DNA from: Mesodorylaimus sp. YZB2_4 | Lineage: Eukaryota; Nematoda; Enoplea; Dorylaimida; Dorylaimidae | NCBI GenBank assembly: GCA_030248295.1 | Contig: JASANH010000183.1 | Location: forward strand, 434,001-498,000 | Reading direction: 5' to 3' | DNA: 64,000 nt | Shown here: one piece after another, positions 1-11,024 of the stretch | How the letters are laid out: every line of letters starts with the position of its first letter | Numbering within the stretch: the stretch's first letter is position 1 | Notes under the pieces: generated by a model | Seen by the model: only the letters and a program-made list of their open reading frames with translations | The model's database searches: none | Told to the model about the DNA's origin: nothing | Translations under genes and position numbers: made by a program

Positions 1-283
1 CAGAGGAAGCATATTTGAGAGGAGGCTAAACTGGACGCCAGAACACGTCAGCAGGTTTTTGAGAATATGAGAGTTTTTTAAATTTCAATAAGAATTTTAA
101 TTTTTTTATTCACAAAGCGTATCACTGAATAAATCTGTTAAATTTACTCCCAGACTCAGAATCAAATAATTTGTGAGTCAAAGTGATCAATTGCAAAGCG
201 AAACCACAACCAGCCTGAGGGCCTCGGGGATCACATTCGAGGGGACTTTCGAGAAAACTTGGCACAACAGAGCGAACACGAAC

Positions 284-1772
284 CTGGTCCTTCTTGTCAC
301 TATGAGCTAGACTGGCAGGACTCAATCCAAAGTTGGGCCACCCGTGCACCTGGTCCTGGTCGTACGGATTTGTGGGGCTGCTGGCGAGAAGATAGTAGAA
401 ACAGGAGTGAACAGTTTGGGCGAGGTCATCATCGCCTCGAATATCGATACGTCCACCTTCATCCCACAGCTTATGCCAAGCGTCCACGTGCTGCTGATAG
501 AGGATGTCTAAGCAAAGCACAATCACTGCTTACTTTGCGGTCTCAAATGATCATGCAATGTACTCCTTACCTTTGGGCACTGATTGCAATGCCTTTTCCA
601 AATCTTGATAAGCCACCTGATCATCGCTGTTGACCACAGCAGCCATCAGAAACGTCCAACTGGACTGTGCCTCCTTGGTGACTTTGATCGATGATGGTAG
701 ATCGGTAGAGACAACGGTCAATGTCGGAGATGAAATGCTAGAGTCTTCTTGAATGAGCGGGCGATACTTGACCAGGCTAAAATTACAAACCGATTTCGTT
801 GCAGTCACAACTCATGCTCGGAACTAAACTTACGTTTTACCACTCTTTGATCGTCTCCCCAGAATTTTCATATCACTGATCATGGACTCGTTCAATGTCA
901 ATTTAGTGAGTTCGATTGTCAGATCTTTGGGATTTGAAACTTTCGCTTTAGTTGTGATATCGGTGACTAACATGGTTTTGTAGATTTGATGCGCGTATTG
1001 ACGCAATCGAATTCTCCAATCATCAGTGTTGATTTCTTCCATAAAAACACCTGAAAATTAGGCTTCAATTTCATCAGCCATCACCTAACTCTCGGAGCTA
1101 TTAGTTTAAGTTTCAAGAAAATCAATTTTTTGAGAAAGCTGTCATACTACACTTCTGCTGGTGCAGTGATTTTTTACCGTCTTTATTTACGCCACGTACT
1201 TAGAAATCATGAAACTTACCATCATACAGATTTAATTGGAATTTAGACTTTGCTGTTACTCCATTGGGAAGGGTGAGACGGATGGCGATTGGATTGGGCA
1301 CCCGGCAATGAGTGCTGGTCTCCTCGTACGTGCTGGCATTGGCTATACCGTTATAAACACCGGTCACGTGGATGGTTTCACGAAAAGCTGCTGTGCCGAG
1401 GTAGCCATTGCCGATGGTCGGATAAAAACGCACGTCTGATGGAAGGCTGCAAGCGAGTGAAATTTCTGTCTGGAATTTGCTCACCTTGATACACTCAAGC
1501 AGAATTATTATAATTATCACAGCCCTGACATGTATATCGGTTTCTTGATTTTAAGTTACCAGGCGTGATCTCCATAAATAAAAGGCACTAATTTCGTTGC
1601 GGTCGCAAAAATCAGTTTTGAACTCGCTTTACGTTTTTTCGAATGTTAATGGAAACCCTTAAAAATGCGAGACTTACCTATCTGCCTCCATAACCCATGG
1701 ATCCACTGCTCCTGCCCATCCTGCATTTGCAATATACAACATCAGTATGATTGCAACACGCTGCTCCACCAT
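284..1772 (-). CDS. PGGHG: PGGHG-like GH65 glucosidase, 5' part, five exons
   Basis: The product resembles protein-glucosylgalactosylhydroxylysine glucosidase (acid trehalase-like, GH65), which removes glucose from glucosyl-galactosyl-hydroxylysine of collagen. I read exons 1678-1772, 1220-1446, 834-1050, 571-776 and about 284-507; all but the last have clear GTAAG-type donors, and every join keeps frame. Exon 1 starts at ATG 1772 and encodes a hydrophobic secretion signal ending near WAGA. Exon 2 carries the family motif GNGYLGT...HVTGVYNG; exon 5 carries W-x-x-LW, CFYYLLAS and GLSP. The catalytic half (after FWD) lies beyond the left edge. Its last donor (CAG/GTTCG) is weak. At 1-45 a stretch reading DVFW with a stop and PPL resembles the next conserved block in damaged form, so a broken gene cannot be excluded. 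Family call is firm; the signal peptide suggests ER or secretory location. Confidence 0.82.
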
Positions 1773-4366
1773 TCCGCCTGAAAAGCAGCCCTTGTCAAGC
1801 ATGCTGCAAGAATCAGCACTATAGAAAGTTGAATTTGAACTAAAGTTGGACTTTAAATAATCTCAAGGTTATCAGCGCAAGTACGTGCAAGCATGTTTAT
1901 CAGTGGCGTGATTGGTCTATCAGTTGCTAAAAATAAGTCAGGGAGCAGAGGAATTCTGGCACGCTGGAGTGCCCAGCTTTGCGCGCAGAGGATACAAAAA
2001 TAGTTTGTTTATCGAGTACAAACAAGCAAACACGAAGAATTTACGGCATGGTAAGAATAGTTGGCACTGATAAGAATTGTGATAAGAAGTGCGATTTGGG
2101 TACCCACACCGATTAGCACGTGAAATGCACGCGCTAATGCGCTCGCTGACGTAAGACAGTGTGAGCAGATGGTGGCACTTCGGGAGACGGTTCAGGCTGT
2201 GTGGTCTGATGAAAATATTTGACGTGCCCTCAGATGATAAGAAGAGCATAAGATCAGCGTAGAACTTTAGCTGTGATAAGAACTGCAATGCCGGTGGCCA
2301 CACCGATTAGCACGTGAAAAGCACGCGGGATACGTTCATTGTCAGAGAGGCCGTTTCTGACAGTGAATTGAAAAAAGACTCTGACTTGGTACTTGAAGTC
2401 AGCCAGTCGCAACTTCGCGTAAATCGTTGAATAGCTACACCAATCTAGCAAGACGAGATCAATTTGCTAGCTGGATCACATGTACAGTTCAGAAAAGAGC
2501 GTGGAACATAAATTTTGTTGGCACCTGTCGATCAAGCGCGCCGACAGTAAAAAATTCGATGGTCAAACAAGCAGAAATCTGGGGGTTTGAATTTTAGTTC
2601 CCATTTGGACCACAGACAATGAAGACCTAGTTGCAGTTGGATTCTGGGGTCTGCCACAATCCTGCAGCGCTGGTTTATAAAACCCAACAAGCCCCTGAAC
2701 CTCCCGGAAGACAGTCTGCGTAAGAGGCCAACCTCGAAAACTCTCCGTCAGATTCAGCGAGCGGCTAGCTGGAAGACGTAGTCACGCGCATTAAACACGG
2801 CTTACCCAAGATGTGTCGTCTACGCAGCAGATAGTGGTGGCTGCAAGGGCTGGTCAGCCAGTTGCAAGTTCATGTAGTTCGCTTGTCAAAAATCAGTTTG
2901 AAGCGCTCTCATTTTTTGGACTCATCAGGTGGGAGACACGATTCAGTCAATCACTTCTGATCTAAAGGACAGGAGGAATTCATTGATGGTGAATGGCCAT
3001 TTGAGGCACTCGAAGGGCTCAGCTACAAAATAGTGTTTCGCTTTTCACATGCAGGGCGGGCGCCTTCGCGTTTTCAAAGGCAAAGTGTGCATCCCTTGAT
3101 AACTAACTTCTTTTTGAGGTGTGGTTGCCAAAAAGTTGCTCACAAACCAGTACGGCTCGTCTAGGTGACAGGGGTGAGGCCGGAATCCTGGCCAACGTAC
3201 GAGGTGCCTTTGCTCATGCAACAGATGGTTTGTCCATTAGAGACTTCATTCATCTTGCTGGTATGCTCGCCGTGAACACGTAATCAAAAAAGATTTCTTC
3301 GACAGTTCAGTTCTAGAGTCTGATATCACGAGGTGTCAATGAAATTGCGAAAGTCATGAGTTCTCAGGCACTGGCCGTTACGTCTACTCTGTGTTAGTGT
3401 GGAGGAACATATTGGGTTAGCCGTGCGTGATGCACAGAGTAAACATCGCAGAAGGGAAACTTCCCCGGCGGCCCACCTCTGCTCCGCACCTGGCAACGCC
3501 GTCAACAGTGGAATTTCCAATCAATACTTGTTTTATTTCCCGCACCCACGTTGCATAACATTCAGCGGGAGTTCAAAATGCAAAATAGAGTGAATGCTCG
3601 TTCCAGGTGGTATGTAAGCTATGTTCTAACAAATGTACAAATGCGTGTATGCAGGGGAACCACAACTGGAAAAATACGACAGGGCGGAGGAAAAGCTTAA
3701 ATATCACTGCATGCAATGATTTGTGCGTTCGTGATCCTGACTAGTCTAATTATACTTGCAGTGAAGTGAAAGAGACTCAATTACAGAGCACGAGTACCGT
3801 ACACATTATGGACAAAGAAGGCTCGCAACCTCATTCTAGTTGGCAGCGTGCAGTTAAAGCAAATACTGTATTCACTAAAATATTATACTTGTTATCCGCA
3901 CCTATGATAAACTAGTCAAAGCATCCTCGACTCGAGCGGGTGAAATTGTGGAATTTTATACTGTATGCACGGGTACACAATGTGCGATACAGTGTCTGAT
4001 GCCAGGTAACCACATCCGCAATCGCAGGTATGCGCACTTACGAAGAGGCATAGTGTAAACAGCTGGATTAACCCAGCCTTGGATGAAACACTCACCCGCC
4101 AATAAATGCGCCTAGCGTGAGAGGTAGACGCCGAACCCACTTAGTCACGAGCCCCATTTGATCGTGAGTCTGACCATATATTTTGATTTCTCGCCAACAC
4201 AACCAACATACGCAAAATCAGGGATAAGGGATCGCAGTAGGATCGTTACTGATTTACTGCATGGCACTGCCTGGAAACCTTATCCCAATCGATAAAACAG
4301 TTCTCCAATAAATCCTAGTCAATGACACGTTATTCCGACAGAGTGCATGTGCTGTGCAGCAGAATA
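1773..4366. other. Spacer with internal duplications
   Basis: No gene recognised. A motif of about 30 bp (ccacaccgattagcacgtga and neighbours) occurs twice, near 2105-2135 and 2298-2328, inside a diverged direct duplication of roughly 200 bp. An open stretch near 3120-3282 on plus has no recognisable domain. A partial tRNA-like SINE copy lies at about 4060-4150 on the minus strand. Confidence 0.5.
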
Positions 4367-4367
4367 T

Positions 4368-4415
4368 GTCTCCCGTCAACAGCCGCATCCTACCATGCGA
4401 CTGTTGACAGGAGAC
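4368..4415 (-). repeat. 21-bp-stem hairpin
   Basis: Arms 4368-4388 and 4395-4415 are inverted copies separated by a 6-nt loop (cctacc on plus). The two mismatches on plus become G:U pairs on the minus strand, so a minus-strand RNA would form an unbroken 21-bp stem. The total of 48 nt is short for an animal miRNA precursor. A small foldback element is an equal possibility. Confidence 0.55.
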
Positions 4416-4438
4416 GACTGATGTAGCGAAAGGAGTTT

Positions 4439-4683
4439 CTACTAAAAAAGAATAAAGTGGCCTAGTACTTTAAGTCAAACAATAACCTCAAAAATTTTTT
4501 CGCAGTTATAAAAAGAAGTTCAAAAAAATCTTACCTAGCCTGACGATGTGCAATGTTAATCGCAGATGTGACTGATAATGATAGAAGAGTTACTAGCAAA
4601 ATAGAGTAAAGTGGCCTAGTACTTTAAGTCAAACTATAACCTCAAAAATTTTGTCGCAGTGAAAAAGTTCAAAGAAACCTCAC
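4439..4683. repeat. Direct repeat of about 95 bp, two copies
   Basis: Copies at about 4439-4534 and 4590-4683 share a run including gtggcctagtactttaagtc and aataacctcaaaaattttt, with a few substitutions. No protein is encoded. It looks like a recent local duplication. Confidence 0.7.
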
Positions 4684-4899
4684 CTCGTCCACGAATGTAT
4701 GTCTGGTGTGAATTGCAGACTCAACAGACACTTCTCCCCCCCAGCCTCGAATCCCATTATTCAAAGGCATTGTAGAAGCAGGAGATCTTTCGCAGCCAGG
4801 ACAACCACGGGTTGCTCCAGTCCGATTTGTGCAGTCACTGAAACTACTGTATTGCACAAAACTCTAACGCCAGTGGTCACGGTGTGTAGTTAAAACTTC

Positions 4900-5690
4900 A
4901 AGTTCGACGTTAGGCTGTTCGTGTTGCTTGGTAGCGAGTGGCTGGGCTCGTCCCGGGTTCGATTCTTGGTGGAGGAGGTCGTTTTGCGAGTCATATAGCT
5001 CGCTAACCTTTCACGCCAGGCCGTGGGTGACTCAGCCAGTACGAATCCTTGGTTCGCCCAAGGATAGAACTAGGGCTGACCAGAGGATGTACTATACCAC
5101 ACCAAGAAGGCCGTGTAGACTCACAATTCGGGTAGCATGAGCACGCTTGGCGATCAAAGGGGTTCTGACGGGCCTGAGCCCCAAGTGCTCACAGGGCATG
5201 TTCAGACCAGGAGCCCTAGAACAGTTCTCCATAGACGCCCTTAAACCAAAGCAGTCACTCGACTTCGACCTCCCTCTCCGCGACCCCTGACCTAGGAGAG
5301 AGAGACCGGTTCTCTGAACCAGTGCACCAATAGACCAGAACAGTACCTGCATAGTACATGCCAATTGCAATGCCATCGAGGTGCTCCGAGTGGACAGACG
5401 GAAGGCGAACGAGCAGACAGTCTCTGCTGTAGAACACCGACAGGGTTCCTGAGCTCACCCGCCATTGTACGAGGAAGTCGGTGCCCAGGATGCCCCAGCG
5501 TGGAGGTGCTCCTAGTGGAGACACGCAGAGGGACGCTGCTGTGTGTGCCGGTCCCCACACAGCCGAGCTTACAGTACAAGGTTTGACTGCTGGCCAGCTA
5601 TGGGACACGACCCCCAAGTTATAAAGACTCTTCACCTTGGAGACAGCCAAAACCAGCTGCCACTTCCAAACAAATGCCACGGGCATGCAG
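4900..5690 (-). mobile_element. Degenerate LTR-retroelement protease-like fragment
   Basis: On the minus strand at 5255-5686 an open frame contains ILGTDFL followed by GTLSVFY. This resembles the C-terminal block of retropepsins in Gypsy-type polyproteins. The active-site DTG block was not found. A tRNA-like stretch (ggttcgattc near 4957-4966) on plus suggests SINE sequence beside it. The assignment rests on one short motif and is tentative. Confidence 0.3.
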
Positions 5691-5929
5691 GTATGGCCAA
5701 GGGCTCTTCTTCATGGATGTGACCGCAAGAAGATTCATAATTGATTACACCTGATCACGCAAAAACTTTGAGAGACCCGATGATGAGAGCTTCACCAAAG
5801 GTACCTCTCCTGAAGGTACCTTATTTTTTGGCGTTGACTGCTGAATTTAAGTTCGCCATTAATTTTAAGTCCTTTCGAGAACCATATCACAAAATAAATG
5901 CCAAGATTGGCCAAAAATGAATCCAGACT

Positions 5930-6062
5930 AAGTTGGGCCAAGGAACTGTGCAGACTAAAAATACGTACCTACTGTAGCTCTGTAGGGCGGCAGGAACTAT
6001 TTTCTAGCATGGGCGTCGTACAGCTCACACCTGATGTTATACAGGTAGTTAATATACGTCCT
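5930..6062 (+). repeat. Partial copy of MITE family R1
   Basis: The segment matches the 3' half of the R1 MITE defined at 56225-56555: gaactattttctagcatggg and the following cgtcgtaca...cctgatgtta are shared with 46770-47095. Terminal repeats are not visible here, so this is a fragment. Confidence 0.5.
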
Positions 6063-6359
6063 AGCGGCTGGTACCTCCGGTTCCGCGTTTTCGACAATGC
6101 AGTGACTAATCATAGAGACACCGATATCTTCTTTCAATAAGAGTTATCATCGCGTTAGATCGGATTAAAGATCAAAGATCGTTTTAGTGGCATTTTTCTG
6201 TGTAACGAAATTTTCTGTAACTTTAGCTGCATGTGGGCAATGTAAACATATTTGGTGCCAGTAATCTGTTCCCTGCAATATTTCCCCAGGAGACAAAGTT
6301 TTACTAAAATCTCAAAAATGATTCAAAAGTTATTTTCCATGCACTATGCCTTTATTAAC

Positions 6360-6377
6360 CCCCCCCCCCCCCCCCCC
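6360..6377. repeat. Poly-C tract
   Basis: An uninterrupted run of about 18 C. Similar but shorter C or G runs occur near 19977, 20984, 23453, 32319 and 37592. Length in the assembly is likely unreliable. Confidence 0.8.
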
Positions 6378-7280
6378 AGTTTGACAGCACGACATAATTT
6401 CATGGCAATTTTGAATGGAGACCAATTGGATTAACTTTGGAGAAACTGCCTTACAATTTTAAATTTGGGAAATCTTGCTCATTCTTTCAGTGAAATGACA
6501 GACAACATACAGTATTTCCCACTGATTTTGACGAGTCAGCACAGCAAAAATAAACTGCAAATACCCATTTCTAACTTCCTGTATGTCGTTTTCTCAGGTT
6601 AATGGCGACATAAAAGCTTTACTATTTTCTGCTGCCTAGCACGCGTCATCGTCTTGACCTGGCCAGTATTAGCCATCTCGATCATTCTCTGTCCACTCCG
6701 CCTTTGTCCAGTTTTCTTCTCCCTGAATTGCCCAGCCACCTTTTGTTCACCTCCAGGTCGAAATGAGGTTGAACAGCCGCCTGACACTTGTCCTCGCGAC
6801 GGGGATACAAGCGAGCAGTGATGAATATGCGAGCACAGGCGCGCTCACTCCGTGCCAGCATTGGTGCCATACAGCAGCAAGCAGCTAGAGATAAGTTTAG
6901 CCGCGTCGACCAGCTGGAAGACACCAGTGTCATTCAGCTAAAACTCAGCAAGGAATGTAACGAGGGAATTCAACTGCCTCGAGAACACCACCACTCCCCG
7001 AGGCGAATGACTTCAGTGAAAGCGAGGAGAGCAAGGGAGGCTTACTCATCCTTGCTAGATCCAGGCAGCCAGGTATGTGGTAGCTGGCACTGTAAACCAG
7101 CTGTCCGCGTTTCCTGTGTGGGCGTAGTGTAAAGAGGCTGCGGGTCCATCTTTATTAGTACATTATAAAATAGCTAGCCCGAACAGTTGTTGCCCTTTGA
7201 AGGTTCGCCGGTGGTCCTTGCTACCAGCTGCTAATTCACAAAAAGTAGCCAAATCTTATTTTAGCCATCTCGAAGCCACA

Positions 7281-10200
7281 ATGGACGACTCGACCACAGA
7301 CGCTGATGTCATACCCATGGAGTTGGACTTGACAGCGAACGGACCACCACCGCCAGACGACGACGAAGCACCAACGAGACGGGCGAGCAAATTTGATCAA
7401 TGCTGTAGCCAAACGGGCAAAGTAAAGTTACATTTGGGGTTTTTGGGAGTGTCAGGGCCTCAGAGTTCACTACGACCGAGTTGGTTTATATGTTTTTCAG
7501 TATGCAAGAATCGTGTTACCTCACGTTGGATTAGTGCTCCTGCTGGGGGTGTACACTGTTTGCGGTGCTGGCATATTTCACGTGATCGAGCTGCCTCACG
7601 AACTTGAGGTAAGGACTTTGCTTGTTGTGACCAGCACGCCTGGCGGTCGGGAGTAATCGATACGCTCCCCTGGCTGGGACGTCAACCTCTTCGGTTGATG
7701 TTTCTAGAGCAGGTATAGTCGCGAGACTTGCCTACCTTCAGTCGGAGTTTTTTGCCGAGAGCCTTCGGTCTCGACTATCTCCCGCCGCCTGGGTGCGCTG
7801 GTTACATTGTGCACTATCACAGATACACAGCCCTGCAAGCTCCAGTCTTTGTGAGCTAATACAGTGCACTGAGAAAGGTCCGATTTAGACCCCTTGAGAT
7901 ATGCTTCCCTTCAAATAAGGCTACCTCAATTGAAACAATACGATTAGGTCTGGGGTTTTGGTGTTTAATTATGAATTACGAGTATAGCTCTGGAATGAGT
8001 CACGTTCTGAGTAATTTCCTTTTTTGGCCAATGCCAGTGGTTCAAATTTGAACTATGAGGGAGTGCAACTAGTGAAGGATACATACAGTACATGGAGTGT
8101 GGAGTTTAACTAGCACGGCGAGACGATTTGTTGTAATTTTCATTGGATAAATATTCATTGAAGGGCCGTCGTGACAATGGGAGCCAAATATGTCTTTAGT
8201 CAAGACATGGCACCCTTCTAGACGATGTATAAAATATAAGCCTGCAGAGGGTTTATTTGAGAAAATAAGTAAGTATATTTGGGGTCAACTGGATTTACTT
8301 GACTGACCACACATAACTGCTTTAAAAAGGTGATGCCGAATATTGCTATGCTCCGTGTACAGCAGCTTGAGCATTATGGAGTACAAACAGTGAGCAGTGA
8401 TGCCCGCGTGACATCTCTCGTTGACCGGTGTGTTCACAGGTTCGCCGGAAAAGTATGGAAGATATTTACTCAATGCGTGATACAATGTTGAAGAAAATGT
8501 TCGACGACAGTTTCAAATACGGTTACGATTATGGTTTCGATGAATGGCGTTCAGGTGTCATGGAGGAACTGGATAATTTCACAAGATCACTATACAGAGC
8601 TTATCAAGTGGAGTATGTGACTGTTGATGATATCATCACCAACACGTCGGGCACAGTTTGGACATTCCCACAATCCATTTTCTTCGCCACTACGGTCATC
8701 ACTACAATTGGTAGGTCGCTTATGGTCACTTACACTCGTCTGTCCCACCCCGGAGCGAATTTGAAATTTTGAGCTGCCAAAATTTCGATGTCGCATTATT
8801 TCACTAGTCAGAGGATTGCATCACTCCCTTACTGATAAGGTGTCGTTGCAGTCATCAATTAATTGCTGGTCAGTGCCACATAAGCTTCAAGCACCATGTG
8901 CATGGCCCCAACATGTGCATGATCATATATGGTGCTTTTGAAAGCCTTAGTGTCTGTCTAGCCAAGAGTTGCTCAATTATCGATTGATCACTGCAGGGTA
9001 CTGTGACCCGGCTAACACGACGGTGATCAGTCAGTGATCCAAGCCACCTTTCTGTTTTGACTGATCTGTCTTGCAGGATACGGCAATATGGTGCCTCGCA
9101 CAGTTACCGGTCGCATCTTATGCATTGTTTTCGGCCTTTTCGGCATTCCTCTCTTGCTGATCACGATCGCCGATATTGGCAAATTTTTGTCTGATTTGAT
9201 GAATTATTTGTACCGATCGTATCGTAATTTTAAAAGACAGGTACTCAGCACGTGGTTGTTACAAGTTTACCTGCTTTTTAAATTTTGCTTGCATCACGGC
9301 TTGGAGCTGGGCAGGAACGCTGCTCAGCTCGCTTTGTAAACACCACAATTATTGAAGGCTCCAACAAGCAAGGCAGAGTTACGCTGACAAAAACAGCTCA
9401 AGCGCACTTCTTACTGTCTGGCCTGCTGCTGTCAGAACACTCCACTGCAAGGTCGTTTGGCCATTGCAGGTCCGTCGCCGATCGCGCCTCCTATCAATGC
9501 GACGTCGTAGAGGCAAGCAGCAACAACAGGACCAGTCGACTGGTGAGGAGTCGACCACTGGCATCTCGGACGATACATCATCCGAAAAGGAACTTCAACT
9601 GCCCATGGCTTTAGTGCTGCTGGTCGTGGTGGGGTATACGGCTTTGGGTGGAGCTTTATTCCGTGCATTGGAAGGATGGGAATATTTCGAAGCATTTTAT
9701 TTCTGTTTCATCACCATGGTCACCATTGGTAAGTGACGAGCTATGGAGTAGGTCATCATAGTATCGGTTTCTTCTTTCTTCTACAGAACACATTGCACTT
9801 TTGTCAGCAGCAAACCTTATGACTTCAAGTTATGATCTTATCGTTAGGCCCCGTTATAACAAGCCTTATCGATGCCATTATATTCCGCCAATGTCGTCTC
9901 CTTCCTGTCCCTTACGTCTTATAACCATCATTCTATCGCTCCCTTCCTCCCAGATGACTCCCCCATAGTGTTCTATCCCAGTCAGACCACTCACGGCAGC
10001 CTTTCAGGTTTCGGCGATATCGTCCCATCTCGTCAAGCCTACATGTTTATCACTATCGGTTACATCGTGATCGGTCTGGCACTGACCACCATGTGTATCG
10101 ATTTGGCTGGCACTGAATACATTCAAAAAATCCATTACTTCGGACAGAAGATCGAAACAGCCAAGGACATCATGGGTGGCGCAGTTGTGCATGGTCTCCA

Positions 10201-10759
10201 CGCTGGTGAACATTTACTCAAAAATACTGGCTACGCTTTCATCCGTACTGCCGGTGGACGGTTAGTGAGAGTACCCCAATCGATGTTCCTAAGCATGAGG
10301 CACTCGCACGGTAAATATGACCCTGCTTTGGGATTCGAAGGTGGATTCGTGCTCCCTGAAGGCATGACCGAGGAAGAATTCCTGGCTGCCAATCCCGAGA
10401 TCAGTGTTCGACGAAGGCACGGCATGATGGACCCGCTGAGGCAGAATATTCTATTCTCTCCCATTTCGCCAGAAGTTGAGCGATTGCTGAAACCACACAT
10501 TAAGATCCGACCTGAAGAAATCAAAGAATCGGATGCTTACATTCTAAAGAATAAGACATTCAATCGTCCAATTCTGGATGGACCAGCGCCCACTGCCACC
10601 ATCTCTAGTGCACGTGGGGCACACGCGGCATCGCAACGATCTAAGGTCCGCCTTAGGGCTATAAGGCATAAGATATTGAGGCATTCATGGCCCCGGAAGA
10701 GTGCAGAGGAGAGCGTGCTTCTGGTAGCGCCGTTTATACTGAAGGAGTCGAAAGTGTAA
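7281..10759 (+). CDS. Two-pore-domain K+ channel (TWK/K2P), six exons
   Basis: A potassium leak channel that sets resting membrane potential; two subunits form one pore. Exons: 7281-7421, 7501-7608, 8440-8710, 9077-9240, 9470-9728, 10008-10759. All splice phases agree and give 564 residues. TM1 is in exon 2 (VLPHVGLVLLLGVYTVCGAG). Pore 1 filter TIGYGN spans the exon 3/4 join and pore 2 filter TIGFGD spans the exon 5/6 join; both introns split the first filter glycine codon. The cytosolic tail after TM4 begins TMCIDLAGTEYIQKIHYFG, close to invertebrate TWK channels, and is about 230 residues long. ATG 7281 is preferred; an in-frame ATG at 7197 would add 28 residues, but a good acceptor at 7264 suggests that part is intron. 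Intron 2 carries a SINE (7637-7805). Confidence 0.93.
7637..7805 (+). repeat. SINE-like repeat family R3, copy 1
   Basis: Lies in the K2P intron 2. It shares with 39052-39232 the blocks cctggcggtcgggag, ctcccctggctg, gacgtcaacc.cttcggttga, gtatagtcgcga and the ending cctgggtgcgctggttacat. A third copy is inverted at about 13620-13790. No coding capacity; short non-autonomous element. Confidence 0.7.
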
Positions 10760-11024
10760 AGTGGCATGCCGCTACTGTAGATCGTGAAAGGTTGGCGGGC
10801 ATCGCCTTACAAAGAATGCGGTGAGGGTAACTGTAATTGCAGTGTTATGTGTATGGTTTGAATTTCGGGCAGTGTAAAATTGCGGATAGGCAGTGAGAAA
10901 GATCCAGACTCTTCATTTTGGACGACATATATTTTCAGACGCTTCTATTCATTAGGAAGTCACATACAGTAGAAAAGTATGAAACTATTTTTTACCTACA
11001 GTACCATTTGGCTCGAACTATATT

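Noticed and set aside
4900-4990. tRNA gene
   Set aside because: A box-B-like ggttcgattc is present, but no acceptor stem or cloverleaf can be folded; treated as SINE sequence. The same applies to 22560-22630, 33075-33215, 46395-46545 and 54490-54620.
6788-7132. Open frame as the N-terminus of the K2P channel
   Set aside because: It has a donor near 7072, but joining to the acceptor at 7264 puts the channel start out of frame; at best it is 5' UTR or chance.
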